From assembly GCA_024639645.1 (NCBI GenBank), contig JAHEIB010000007.1, positions 1 to 40,232 of the forward strand: a stretch of DNA of 40,232 bases, read 5' to 3'. Shown here in pieces: positions 8,238 to 16,156 of this stretch (positions are counted from its first letter, which is position 1; every line of letters begins with the position of its first letter). This DNA comes from Deltaproteobacteria bacterium (lineage in GTDB: Bacteria > Desulfobacterota > Desulfobacteria > Desulfobacterales > B30-G6). Below the pieces are notes generated by a model. It was not told the origin of the DNA and did no database searches. It worked only from the letters and a program-made list of their open reading frames with translations. The translations under genes and the position numbers were made by a program.

Positions 8238-8738
8238 TTAAATCGTTCGGGCAAGCAAACGACCGTTTCGACCCTGTGTTGAAACACTGCCGTCCCGATG
8301 ATAAACAGGATCGGGCGCCAGATTATTGCTTAAAAATGCCAGGGAACCACTCACAAGACCCTGCGAATGGGTTATCAGTGACCGGTTGGCACGGTGTAAC
8401 ACGCCCATCTCTTCCAGCACCAATGACAATTCAGCGCCCAGTGTCGACAATTTATGCGAATACCGAATATCCACCTTTTCAGCCAAACGGGTAAGGGTAA
8501 GACCTGAAGCCGGCTGGTTCAGCTTTTCTGCTATCTGATGGATAACATGGATTCGCTGCTCCTCAAGAATCTTTACTTTTAGAATCAGGTTTTCTTTTTT
8601 CTTGGAGCTTGCCGTGATATTGTCCAACGCGAACGACAACAGGGCCTGCCGTTCGTCCTGGTAGACAGACAAAAGGGATCGATACAGACCCACTTCATCC
8701 ACCAGAAGCATTAATAATCTGTTCAGCAACTTTTCCAT
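8238..8738 (-). CDS. flgN: FlgN-family flagellar export chaperone
   Basis: A 166-residue, mostly helical cytoplasmic protein with long amphipathic helices (about 1-60 and 85-130). The N-terminus (LLxLLVDEVxLYRSLLSVYQDERQALL) and the later KKKENLILKVKILEEQR are FlgN-like. FlgN binds the C-terminal helices of FlgK and FlgL and delivers them to the export gate. Its place between flgM and flgK is the usual one. Sequence conservation of this family is low, so the call rests on both the motif and context. Confidence 0.88.
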   Translation of the reverse strand: MEKLLNRLLMLLVDEVGLYRSLLSVYQDERQALLSFALDNITASSKKKENLILKVKILEEQRIHVIHQIAEKLNQPASGLTLTRLAEKVDIRYSHKLSTLGAELSLVLEEMGVLHRANRSLITHSQGLVSGSLAFLSNNLAPDPVYHRDGSVSTQGRNGRLLARTI

Positions 8739-8744
8739 AATGGA

Positions 8745-9056
8745 TTAGATATTCTCGTCAGACAGGGCTTCTTTGAGCATGGCGGCTGCTATCTTGCCGG
8801 AATCGATCTGGTAGGTGCCTGTTTTGAGCTGATTCCGAATGTGGGCAACTTTCTCCTCTCTGATTTCCGGCATTGCTTTTATGAGTCTGCCGGCCGTCTG
8901 AATCTGTTTTGCCTCGGCTGACAACTCGACCTTATCGCCCTCTTTATCAGTCACCGGTGCCACCTGACGCGAAGATTGTTTTAGTTTTCTTTGGGCGTCA
9001 ATATTCTTGATATAATTATCAAGACTGGCAAGTGCCTTTTTTTCTGTAATCTCCAT
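8745..9056 (-). CDS. flgM: Anti-sigma-28 factor FlgM
   Basis: A 103-residue protein with the FlgM C-terminal region: DKVELSAEAKQIQ at about 61-73, then helices around KVAHIRNQLKTGTYQIDSGKIAAAML (about 69-95). FlgM holds FliA inactive until hook completion and is then exported. The first gene behind a consensus sigma-28 promoter at 9121-9147, it would give the usual negative feedback loop. The stop is 6 nt before flgN. Confidence 0.95.
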   Translation of the reverse strand: MEITEKKALASLDNYIKNIDAQRKLKQSSRQVAPVTDKEGDKVELSAEAKQIQTAGRLIKAMPEIREEKVAHIRNQLKTGTYQIDSGKIAAAMLKEALSDENI

Positions 9057-9120
9057 GGAAAATCCCTTTATCAGTCCAGGCGATTTCTGCCGGAAAACGG
9101 TTTATCCTTCCTATAATACA

Positions 9121-9147
9121 TTATCGGCAGAATGTGAAAAAACTTTA
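9121..9147 (-). promoter_or_regulatory. Consensus sigma-28 (FliA) promoter for flgM-flgN-flgK-flgL
   Basis: On the minus strand: TAAAGTTT (9147-9140), an 11-nt spacer, and GCCGATAA (9128-9121). This is an exact match to the FliA consensus. Transcription should start near 9114, about 58 nt upstream of the flgM start. The -35 element overlaps the stop codon of flgJ. Confidence 0.92.
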
Positions 9148-9528
9148 ATAAATATCAATCTTTTTTTGGGTCTCCTGCAACTCGGTGTCACCAAGCCGAA
9201 CTGCCAGCTGCTGTCTGAGAAAATCAGCCAGCCCGATACCCCTCTGATTGGATATTTTTCGTGCAATTTCAATGTCAAACATCGATGTATACGTCTTCGA
9301 TTGGGTGCTTTCACCTAAATACCCATCATCGGGAATGGATTCACGCATCTCTTTTAACAGCTGATAAATAAACAGGGATTCAAATTCAGCGCATGCCTCG
9401 TCCAGACCCTTTGAATCCGTTATCGAAGATTCGGGCATATCTGTTTTTTCACCAGCCGATGGACGCGTCTGCTTTTGGAGCATGGATGGCGCAGTCTCGG
9501 GGCCAATCATCATAAAAGGGGAAGACAT
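9145..9528 (-). CDS. flgJ: FlgJ-type rod-binding protein, muramidase domain absent
   Basis: A 127-residue protein matching only the N-terminal rod-binding domain of FlgJ (LDEACAEFESLFIYQLLKEMRESIP at about 41-65, then the IARKISNQRGIGLADFLRQQL segment). It acts as a rod cap/scaffold in the periplasm. The C-terminal glucosaminidase domain of enteric FlgJ (313 residues) is missing, so wall opening must depend on a separate enzyme. The ATG overlaps the flgI stop by one base (TAATG). Last gene of the flgF-flgJ operon. Confidence 0.92.
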   Translation of the reverse strand: MSSPFMMIGPETAPSMLQKQTRPSAGEKTDMPESSITDSKGLDEACAEFESLFIYQLLKEMRESIPDDGYLGESTQSKTYTSMFDIEIARKISNQRGIGLADFLRQQLAVRLGDTELQETQKKIDIY

Positions 9529-10631
9529 TATATGACCTCCAGCTTTGCCGACAATGCGCCGGCCGCCTTGATAGACTGCAGAATTGCGATCAGATCCCGG
9601 GGTGTAACACCCAGAGCATTCAAGGCCCTGACCACCTCTCCAATACTAACCCCCGCATCCACGACCGACAACCGGCTATTGCCTTCTTCAACCGTTAAGG
9701 CGGTATCCGGCGAAACAACGGTCTCGCCTTCGGAAAATGGGAGTGGCTGGGAAACATTCGATGATTCTTTGATCTGCACACTCAAACTTCCATGGGCTAT
9801 GGCAATGATTCCGATCCGAACATTTTCCCCCATCACCACAGTACCGGTTCGCTCATTGATCACCACCTTTGCGACGTTGTCCGGGTTCACTATCAGACCC
9901 TCGACCCGCATAACAAGTTCGACAATCCGCTCCTCATAGTATTGGGGTATTCTGACGTTGATGGTGCCCGGATTGGGTGTGACGGCAATGGAAGCTGAAA
10001 ATGAGGTGTTGATGGCCTGGGCTATCCTTGAAGCCGTTGTGAAATCCGGTTCAAGAAGACTCAAGGAAAAGGATCCGTTCGAAATAAAATCGGCCGCTAT
10101 TTCTTTTTCAATCATGGCGCCGTTGGCAACACGTCCAACAGTCGGAAAATTTTTCTGAATATTGGCGCCACTGCCGCTGGCTTCAAACCCCCCCGTGCTG
10201 ATGGGACCCTGTGCCACCGCATGCACAATACCGTTGACGGTCTTGAGGGGTGTCAAAAGGAGTGTTCCCCCTTGCAGATTCGAAGCGTCACCGATGGAGC
10301 TCACCAGAACATCCACACGGTTGCCCACACGGACATAGGGCGGCATCTCTGCCGTCACCATGACGGCTGCAACATTTTCAACCCGAACTTCATCCGCGTC
10401 TATGGTCATTCCCATTCTTTCGAGCATGGTGACAATGGACTGTTTTGTAAATACCGCCTTGTTACCATCCCCGGTTCCATCCAGGCCGATGACGAGACCA
10501 TAACCAATGAGCTGATTGGACCTGACCCCTTTGATAGAAGCAATATCCTTGATCCTGGCTGCATTGGCAGTTGATACGGTCACCATCAGCAGCAACACAA
10601 CCCATCTGGCGAACATAGGTACTTGTTTCAT
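9528..10631 (-). CDS. flgI: Flagellar P-ring protein FlgI
   Basis: A 367-residue precursor with a signal peptide (hydrophobic 8-20, cleavage likely after ANA at residue 24) followed by RIKDIASIKGVRSNQLIGYGLVIGL, the FlgI hallmark, and later GTVVMGENVRIG. It forms the periplasmic peptidoglycan ring around the rod. The ATG at 10631 is preceded by GAAGG at 4 nt; the longer frame from 10652 would place extra residues ahead of the signal peptide. Downstream of flgH by 47 nt and coupled to flgJ. Confidence 0.97.
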   Translation of the reverse strand: MKQVPMFARWVVLLLMVTVSTANAARIKDIASIKGVRSNQLIGYGLVIGLDGTGDGNKAVFTKQSIVTMLERMGMTIDADEVRVENVAAVMVTAEMPPYVRVGNRVDVLVSSIGDASNLQGGTLLLTPLKTVNGIVHAVAQGPISTGGFEASGSGANIQKNFPTVGRVANGAMIEKEIAADFISNGSFSLSLLEPDFTTASRIAQAINTSFSASIAVTPNPGTINVRIPQYYEERIVELVMRVEGLIVNPDNVAKVVINERTGTVVMGENVRIGIIAIAHGSLSVQIKESSNVSQPLPFSEGETVVSPDTALTVEEGNSRLSVVDAGVSIGEVVRALNALGVTPRDLIAILQSIKAAGALSAKLEVI

Positions 10632-10678
10632 GATACCTTCTTTTCCATACACGATATTTTCGGCTTTCCTGCCAGCAG

Positions 10679-11491
10679 CTAAAATGGCCAGAGCGCGTTA
10701 AAAAGATTGGCCAACCACCCTGGTTTCTGCCTGTCGTCAATAATACCTTTGCCACTGTATTCGATTTTGGCATCGGCAATATAGGTGGACAAAATAATAT
10801 TGTCCGTTGATATATCCCTGCTGCGTATGATGCCGGAAATATGGATAAACTGTTTCTCATTGTTGACAGCAACTTCACGGACACCCAGAATTCTGAGATT
10901 TCCATTGGGCAGGACTTCCGTGATTTTGGAAGTGATATACGCCGTCAAATCTCCGCTTCTGTTTGTCTCGCCATCACCCTCAAAATCGCTTCCAAACCCC
11001 GCATTCAAATTCCCCAGTGGATTGAACAACCAACTCGATGGCACATCGTCTTCCGCGCCAAAAAATTCGGGCGTCTGAATATTTATGGAGGAACCTCTCT
11101 CGGTGGTGGTATTGGCCTTGTTGGAGGCACTGGAAGATTCAACGATTCGAATGGTGACGATATCACCCACATGGTGCGCTTTCTGACTGATAAAAAGCGA
11201 TCCTAAAGCGCTGTTGGTGCTCCAAAGGGAATCCGGAATTTTCGTGTTCGCACCCGTTGTTGAAGGATGGGACGCTGCCATAACCCCACCATCGGCATTG
11301 GATGGTTGAATGGTTGAAATATTTTCTGGTACCGTTGTTAGCGGTAGTGGTTTTTCAGATCCCGGTGGTAGTTCCTTGACGATTGCGCCGCACCCCAGCA
11401 GCAACCCCATGACAAGAATTCCGATCACGCAGCGTACGGCAATCCCGGAGGCTACACAGATTTTTTTTACCCTGAATGGTTTCACCTTCAC
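10679..11491 (-). CDS. flgH: Flagellar L-ring lipoprotein FlgH
   Basis: A 270-residue precursor with a basic N-terminus, a hydrophobic stretch and lipobox MGLLLGC with Cys34 as the lipidated residue. The FlgH core follows (SLWSTNSALGSLFISQKAHHVGDIVTIRIVE, about 88-118, and PNGNLRILGVREVAVNNEKQFIHISGIIR). It forms the outer-membrane ring and confirms a Gram-negative envelope. A Pro/Ser/Thr-rich linker of about 50 residues sits between the lipobox and the core, slightly long for the family. Co-transcribed with flgA (10 nt gap) and flgI. Confidence 0.96.
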   Translation of the reverse strand: MKVKPFRVKKICVASGIAVRCVIGILVMGLLLGCGAIVKELPPGSEKPLPLTTVPENISTIQPSNADGGVMAASHPSTTGANTKIPDSLWSTNSALGSLFISQKAHHVGDIVTIRIVESSSASNKANTTTERGSSINIQTPEFFGAEDDVPSSWLFNPLGNLNAGFGSDFEGDGETNRSGDLTAYITSKITEVLPNGNLRILGVREVAVNNEKQFIHISGIIRSRDISTDNIILSTYIADAKIEYSGKGIIDDRQKPGWLANLFNALWPF

Positions 11492-11500
11492 GCTTTCTCC

Positions 11501-12514
11501 TTAAAAGAGGACTTTTACGGTTTTCGCATCCACCACATATCCATATAACTCTTTCTGCGTATCAATATTGATAATCTTGATACGTTCCCCGTGGCGCCCA
11601 TTGCCCTTGGCTTTTCCAAGGGTTGTAACTTGCAACGCCCCTGATACCGCCTTGACCGTAACGATGTCCCCTCTTTTCACCAGGGGTGGCAACTCGACGA
11701 TATCTGATCGTAAAACGGTTCCCGACAACAAAGACTTGGTAATCCGCTTGCCAAGAATGTCCTGGTCACTCGTTATGGCATTTTTCGGAATATCCACCAG
11801 ATTCATGTCCACCCATTGGATATCTTCTGTTGTGATGCGTTGATATCTCCGCATGGTATGCTTCAGCACCACGACCTCCTGAAGAATATCTGCCAGAAGG
11901 GTCGCCCAGATTTTACGGTATTGCTTGCCATTCACAAATACGGCCACAGACACCGGAATTTTGTTAGATCGGATGGGTATTTCCGCGAACACCACCCGGT
12001 AAGAGAGTTCACCCGGCGGGACAACGAGATCGTCAGCAACCCGGATATCCCGAACCACACCCCGCCGTCCCTGAAAAAGATCTTCCCGGACAAGGGCATC
12101 CCTGATGACGCTCCTGACCTGGTCTCGGCGCACAAGGGTACTGTTGCGTACCACCGTAGTCGGGGCGGTTTCATTCAGGGCCACCTGATCAACCGGGATA
12201 TGGTTCTGCTTCAGTTTCAGGACCACGTAGGCGGCCTCGATCTGTCGGGTTTTACCAGGCAATGGCGCCCTGCCCACCACCAGCTTTTTCAGTTCGTCAA
12301 CCAGTTTTGTATCCTGACCCCTGATATGTGCAATGTCTCCAAGCAGGACCGGATCGTCGTCCACAGTGACACGGGGCACCAACGCGATAAAAGCCCTAAC
12401 AGGAGCACCAGACGCCAGTCCGGTTGAAGGCAGAACAAACAGGGTTAACAAGAACCAGGTGCTGAAGGTTAGAACTTTGTGAAGCAGTTTTTTGGAATGT
12501 GCTTGCTTTATCAT
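11501..12514 (-). CDS. flgA: Flagella basal body P-ring formation protein FlgA
   Basis: A 337-residue exported protein: signal peptide to about residue 35, an N-terminal domain with DPVLLGDIAHIRG, then a SAF-type domain (about 215-337: LKHTMRRYQRITTEDIQWVDMNL, then RGDIVTVKAVSGALQVTTLGKA). FlgA is the periplasmic chaperone for FlgI. It is longer than enteric FlgA (about 219 residues), as is common in other proteobacteria. The ATG is 6 nt after the flgG stop and has no evident Shine-Dalgarno site, so translation is probably coupled to flgG. Confidence 0.93.
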   Translation of the reverse strand: MIKQAHSKKLLHKVLTFSTWFLLTLFVLPSTGLASGAPVRAFIALVPRVTVDDDPVLLGDIAHIRGQDTKLVDELKKLVVGRAPLPGKTRQIEAAYVVLKLKQNHIPVDQVALNETAPTTVVRNSTLVRRDQVRSVIRDALVREDLFQGRRGVVRDIRVADDLVVPPGELSYRVVFAEIPIRSNKIPVSVAVFVNGKQYRKIWATLLADILQEVVVLKHTMRRYQRITTEDIQWVDMNLVDIPKNAITSDQDILGKRITKSLLSGTVLRSDIVELPPLVKRGDIVTVKAVSGALQVTTLGKAKGNGRHGERIKIINIDTQKELYGYVVDAKTVKVLF

Positions 12515-12520
12515 TTTTTA

Positions 12521-13309
12521 TTATCGCTTAATATTGTTGGCCATCTGAAGCATTTCATCCGATGCCTGGATGGCCTTGCTGTTAAGCTCATAGGCCCTTT
12601 GGGCTGTAATCATACTGACCATTTCGTCCACGACATTGACATTGCTCATTTCAACATACCCCTGGGCAATCGTCCCCAGCCCATCCTCGCCGGGTGTGCC
12701 CACAGTGGCATCCCCCGAGGCGGTAGACACGAGGAGCAGGTTCCGGCCGATACTGGTCAATCCTGCCGGGTTGGTAAATCTGGCCAGTTCGATGGTGCCG
12801 ATATCGACGGCTTCAGCCGAGCCCGGCTGCAGAACGGATACCGTACCGTCCGTACCCACGTGAACGGAAATCGTATCCCCTGGAATGGTTATCTCTGGCT
12901 CCATTAAAAATCCGTCCGAAGTAACGATTCTTCCCTCACTGTCAATTTTAAAGGTGCCAGCACGTGTGTACGCTGTTTCTCCATTGATCTGAAGGATTTG
13001 AAAATACCCCGGTCCTTCGATGGCCATGTCAAAAGGATTCTGGGTGTGCTGAAAATCACCCTGTATGTTAAGTCTCTGGGTGGCGGCCGGTCGTGCACCG
13101 TGGCCCACCTGAATGCCGGTTGGTACTTCGGTTGCTTCTGAGGATGATACCCCGGGCGCTGTCAAGGTTTCATACAGCAGATCCTGGAAATCCGCGCGAC
13201 TCTTTTTAAACCCGGATGTATTGACGTTGGCCAGGTTGTTTGCGATCACATCGATATTCAGATTCTGCGCCTGCATCCCGGTTGCCGCGGTCCATATACT
13301 TCTCATCAT
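12521..13309 (-). CDS. flgG: Flagellar distal rod protein FlgG
   Basis: A 262-residue rod protein with N-terminal [47 protein letters not shown] and C-terminal [34 protein letters not shown], both diagnostic for FlgG. It forms the distal rod crossing the periplasm and P/L rings. Length equals that of enteric FlgG (260). SD-like AGAGGTAAGG precedes the ATG. It is separated from flgF by a composite repeat (13329-13490), unusual inside an otherwise tight operon. Confidence 0.97.
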   Translation of the reverse strand: MMRSIWTAATGMQAQNLNIDVIANNLANVNTSGFKKSRADFQDLLYETLTAPGVSSSEATEVPTGIQVGHGARPAATQRLNIQGDFQHTQNPFDMAIEGPGYFQILQINGETAYTRAGTFKIDSEGRIVTSDGFLMEPEITIPGDTISVHVGTDGTVSVLQPGSAEAVDIGTIELARFTNPAGLTSIGRNLLLVSTASGDATVGTPGEDGLGTIAQGYVEMSNVNVVDEMVSMITAQRAYELNSKAIQASDEMLQMANNIKR

Positions 13310-13328
13310 TGTCCTTACCTCTCTTTGA

Positions 13329-13490
13329 TGTTTATTGCGTTCGTTGCGTTTATCGGGTTCGTTGGGTTCGTTGGGTTTGTATCGGTTTTAGCGATAAGCG
13401 TTAAGCTTTAAGCAGCTTATCGCTTATCGCTTACAGCTTGCACCTTCATCAAACCCTTGTATCACCCTGGTACCCTCGGACCCTTCATAG
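13329..13490. repeat. Composite element B: nonamer array, heptamer palindrome, ACAAGGGTT motif
   Basis: Fills the flgF-flgG gap. Positions 13329-13385 hold about six tandem 9-bp units close to GTTCGTTGG. Then TTTTAGCG leads into heptamers (GATAAGC, GTTAAGC, TTTAAGC, then A, then GCTTATC, GCTTATC, GCTTACA, GCTTGCA) up to 13442. At 13451-13490 come imperfect ACCCTTGTATCACCCTGG-type units. The same three-part order occurs at copy C (22582-22708). Confidence 0.85.
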
Positions 13491-13491
13491 A

Positions 13492-14250
13492 TCAGGCCAC
13501 CACACCCACATCCCCAACAGCCTGTGAATCCACCTCATCGAGTGTTTCCAGCGTCTTTTGGTAAGCTTCAAAAACCCTCAGGGCTTCAATCATCTCCACC
13601 ATACCCCTGACAGGGTCTACATTGGCAAGTTCCAGGTACCCCTGCATCATCGCAAAATTTTCTGACGGAATTGCCGATGCACCATTGTCCAATGCCGTAA
13701 AAAGTGATTCCCCCACCTTCTTAAGGTTCTGGGAATCGGGAAAGTGTGTAACCCGGATGGAACCGACGGTACTGCCGTCCACCTCTATGTTGCCCTCCCT
13801 GTCGATGGTAAAGGGCCCGTCCTCCTCCAACTGAATGTTGCCACCCTGGCCCAGTACAGGATATCCTTCCGGGGTCATCAAAAGACCATTCTCTCCAAGC
13901 ACAAAATTCCCATTGCGCGTGTACTTGACACCCTCGGGTGTTTGGACATTGAAAAAGCCATCACCTTCAATGGACAGGTCAAGCGGATTTCCGGTTTGGC
14001 GCAGGGGACCCTGAGAAAAATTGACATAAGACTCCAGGGACGGATCACCCAATAAAACCGGCCCTATGGATGGCATTGCTTCGCCATCCTCCTCCGGTGG
14101 AAGCAAGGGTTCTGCTTCCAGGAGTTCAAAATGGGCTCTATCCTCCTTGAAACCAACCGTATTCACATTGGCCAGGTTATTGGACAAAATATCCAACCGA
14201 TATTGTTGAATCAAAGCACCTGCAGTCGCTTGATACACGGCATCCGACAT
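13492..14250 (-). CDS. flgF: Flagellar proximal rod protein FlgF
   Basis: A 252-residue rod protein with the flg_bb_rod N-terminus ([37 protein letters not shown], about 6-42), a central GNPLDLSIEGDGFFNVQTPEGVKYTRNGNF segment, and C-terminal LELANVDPVRGMVEMIEALRVFEAYQK. First gene of the flgF-flgG-flgA-flgH-flgI-flgJ operon. AAGGAG lies 7-8 nt before the ATG. A sigma-54-type promoter lies about 45 nt upstream (14293-14306). Confidence 0.95.
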   Translation of the reverse strand: MSDAVYQATAGALIQQYRLDILSNNLANVNTVGFKEDRAHFELLEAEPLLPPEEDGEAMPSIGPVLLGDPSLESYVNFSQGPLRQTGNPLDLSIEGDGFFNVQTPEGVKYTRNGNFVLGENGLLMTPEGYPVLGQGGNIQLEEDGPFTIDREGNIEVDGSTVGSIRVTHFPDSQNLKKVGESLFTALDNGASAIPSENFAMMQGYLELANVDPVRGMVEMIEALRVFEAYQKTLETLDEVDSQAVGDVGVVA

Positions 14251-14291
14251 TTACGATCTCCTTCTCCTGTTAGACTGTCTGCCCAAACTCA

Positions 14292-14307
14292 TGCAAATTG
14301 TAAGCCA
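14292..14307 (-). promoter_or_regulatory. Sigma-54 promoter for the flgF operon
   Basis: On the minus strand TGGCTTACAATTTGCA: the -24 GG and -12 GC are separated by exactly 10 nt, matching TGGCACG-N4-TTGCA at all key bases. The predicted start is near 14281, about 31 nt upstream of flgF. The sigma-54 activator encoded at 37085-38491 is the likely regulator. Confidence 0.8.
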
Positions 14308-14443
14308 ATAGCGATGATGTATAGTTTTATTTAAATATCAAATGGTTGTATCAATGAGTTGCGGCAGCGACACCCGCAGTTTTCCTTAAACAGGCAAAAT
14401 TTGCCGAGGGGTTCCTTTCTTGCCTAGCCACACATGCCAGGGT

Positions 14444-14995
14444 TCAAATCCCTGATTCGATGGTCTCCAGCATCGACTGATGCGCCTCCCACCGCCCCTT
14501 GGCATGTTTATCATGGATGCTGGCGATCAGGTCGATTTCACACCGGGGAAGCCCCACCCGATCCCGGATATCCTTGGCGTTGAATCCCTTGGCTGCCAGA
14601 CTGGCGGCTACCTTGTAACGACTTGTATTGCCCTGTCCGACAGTACGTTCACGCACAGGGGACGGGCGGCTCTTCTTAAGGATATCATCGCCGCTTATGT
14701 CCGCTTTAGGCACTGCTCCGGGTACCTTGCTTTTGGTGCCCGGGAATTCACCGCGACGGGCTATCTTCCCTTTTAACTCTTGTGGTCTGGGTCTCAGGGT
14801 GTCCCGGGGCCGCTGTTCTGCCAATTGAGAGCTCAGGGTCACATCAAAATCCTGTTCAAACCGGAGCCGCTTCTCATTGACCAGTGCCTGATTTTTTATG
14901 ATGTTGAATATCAGCGAACCAATAAGAATCAACCCGCCGAAAGCGTACAAAAACTGCAGGGACAGCATCAGTATGTCTTGAATGGACAGGATCAT
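14444..14995 (-). CDS. Membrane-anchored DUF2802-like protein
   Basis: A 183-residue protein: N-terminal membrane helix (about 10-32), a charged, probably disordered middle rich in Arg, Lys and Pro (45-125), and a C-terminal helix-turn-helix-like segment KVAASLAAKGFNAKDIRDRVGLPRCEIDLIASI (about 130-162) that resembles DUF2802 proteins found in flagellar and chemotaxis clusters. I chose ATG 14995 (AAAGGAG 5 nt upstream) over an upstream TTG at 15013. The last gene downstream of fliA. Function unknown; probably peripheral to the flagellar apparatus. Confidence 0.7.
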   Translation of the reverse strand: MILSIQDILMLSLQFLYAFGGLILIGSLIFNIIKNQALVNEKRLRFEQDFDVTLSSQLAEQRPRDTLRPRPQELKGKIARRGEFPGTKSKVPGAVPKADISGDDILKKSRPSPVRERTVGQGNTSRYKVAASLAAKGFNAKDIRDRVGLPRCEIDLIASIHDKHAKGRWEAHQSMLETIESGI

Positions 14996-15021
14996 CCTAA
15001 CTCCTTTGTTCAATTTTCAGG

Positions 15022-15312
15022 CTAAATGCAAACGTCGATAACATTTCCCTGGTCACGATCAGGATTATGGGCGGGTCTATTTTGTGAACCCTTTCCTGCA
15101 ACTTTCTTTTCATTCGGTTTCCGGGCGACCATGCCTGAAGCATCCTTATTTCCGGGCGATCTTTCCTTCTCCCTGTTTAACAGATGCCGCATATCCTGTT
15201 TTTTCTGTTTCTTTTTCTGCCGGTTCTTGAAACTCTGCCGGGCTGTTCGGGTAACCTTTGCAGTGGGAATACCTTTTGACGTATTGTTCGGTAATCGGAT
15301 CGGATCTGCCAT
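15022..15312 (-). CDS. Small, highly basic, disordered protein
   Basis: A 96-residue protein rich in Lys, Arg, Asn and Gln (for example FKNRQKKKQKKQDMRHLL at about 28-45), with no hydrophobic segment and no domain I recognise. I chose ATG 15312 because GGAGG lies 7 nt upstream; a TTG at 15342 overlapping the fliA stop has no such site. It lies 26 nt after fliA and 26 nt before the DUF2802-like gene. Such basic tails could bind nucleic acid or membrane; no function can be assigned. Confidence 0.6.
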   Translation of the reverse strand: MADPIRLPNNTSKGIPTAKVTRTARQSFKNRQKKKQKKQDMRHLLNREKERSPGNKDASGMVARKPNEKKVAGKGSQNRPAHNPDRDQGNVIDVCI

Positions 15313-15338
15313 ACTGCTGCCTCCGTTTAAATTTCCGT

Positions 15339-16103
15339 TCAATTGTCAGCCATATGTCCCTTCAATCTCAATTGTCTTCTCAGTCGAAGAATCACAGACG
15401 CATGGATCTGCGACACCCTCGATTCTGTAATATCCAGGACTTTTCCTATTTCCTTCATGGTAAGTTCATCTGAGTAATAAAGGGAAATGACCATCCTCTC
15501 CTTTTCAGGCAGTTTTTCGATTTCCTGGCTGAGAGAATTGAAAACTTCCTTGAACTGAGCGTTTTCAAAAGCGTCTACAGCTCGGATATCGGCAATTTCT
15601 CTGAAAGCGGATGTCTTTTCCTTCTGACTGAGCAAACCCAGATCTTCCAAGCGTATAAAGCTGAAGCATGCTTTGGATCGAATGTCATAAACCTCTTCCA
15701 AACTCAGGCCCATTGCCTCAGCCAGCATTTCATCCCCCACATCGCCGTCGTTGTTCTGTTCCAAACGGTAGTAGGTATCTTCTAATTCCCGCACACGCTT
15801 TCTGGCTGGCCGGCTGAGATAATCTCTTGCACGCAGTTCGCTGAGCACAGCTCCCCGAACCCGGACCTGGGCATAGGTCATAAACGTATTTTCCCGCGAA
15901 GGATCGTAACGCTCTGCAGACTGGATGAGCCCGATAATACCGGCATTAATCAAATCATCTCTATCGACACTCACCGGCAGATGGGCGGCAATCCTCTGAA
16001 CAATCCGCTTCACCTGAGGCAGATGTTCAAGGATCAGCGCATCTCTATCCTGGCGATCATCCCCGGGATCGTATTCTGTTCGGGTTTTTGCAAATCCTGC
16101 CAT
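15339..16103 (-). CDS. fliA: RNA polymerase sigma factor FliA (sigma-28, WhiG family)
   Basis: A 254-residue sigma factor with region 2 (SVDRDDLINAGIIGLIQSAERYDPSRENTFMTYAQVRVRGAVLSELRARDYLSR, about 45-98), region 3 and region 4 (LPEKERMVISLYYSDELTMKEIGKVLDITESRVSQIHASVILRLRRQL). It directs the late motility promoters, including those at 2399-2426 and 9121-9147, and is held by FlgM. An AGGAG lies about 11 nt before the ATG. It follows flhG by 53 nt, with a hairpin (16132-16155) in the gap. Confidence 0.96.
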   Translation of the reverse strand: MAGFAKTRTEYDPGDDRQDRDALILEHLPQVKRIVQRIAAHLPVSVDRDDLINAGIIGLIQSAERYDPSRENTFMTYAQVRVRGAVLSELRARDYLSRPARKRVRELEDTYYRLEQNNDGDVGDEMLAEAMGLSLEEVYDIRSKACFSFIRLEDLGLLSQKEKTSAFREIADIRAVDAFENAQFKEVFNSLSQEIEKLPEKERMVISLYYSDELTMKEIGKVLDITESRVSQIHASVILRLRRQLRLKGHMADN

Positions 16104-16131
16104 AAACCAGGGAACTCCTAAAACACATCTT

Positions 16132-16155
16132 CCGGAAAAATAATGACTTTTCCGG
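16132..16155. other. Perfect 8-bp hairpin between flhG and fliA
   Basis: CCGGAAAA (16132-16139) and TTTTCCGG (16148-16155) form a perfect 8-bp stem with an 8-nt loop. It starts 1 nt after the flhG stop codon. No long U tract follows on the minus strand, so it is more likely an mRNA processing or stability element, or a weak attenuator, than a full terminator. Confidence 0.55.
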
Positions 16156-16156
16156 G

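Noticed and set aside
11816-12427. 203-codon plus-strand ORF inside flgA
   Set aside because: Antisense shadow of flgA; the same applies to the long plus-strand frame opposite fliI (31267-32151).
14438-14454. CAGGGTTCAAATCCCTG, a perfect tRNA T-arm-like motif (possible tRNA or attachment site)
   Set aside because: The 17-nt anticodon-arm position (14416-14432) has no pairing, no acceptor stem or CCA follows, and the DUF2802-like gene reads into it. No integrase is nearby.
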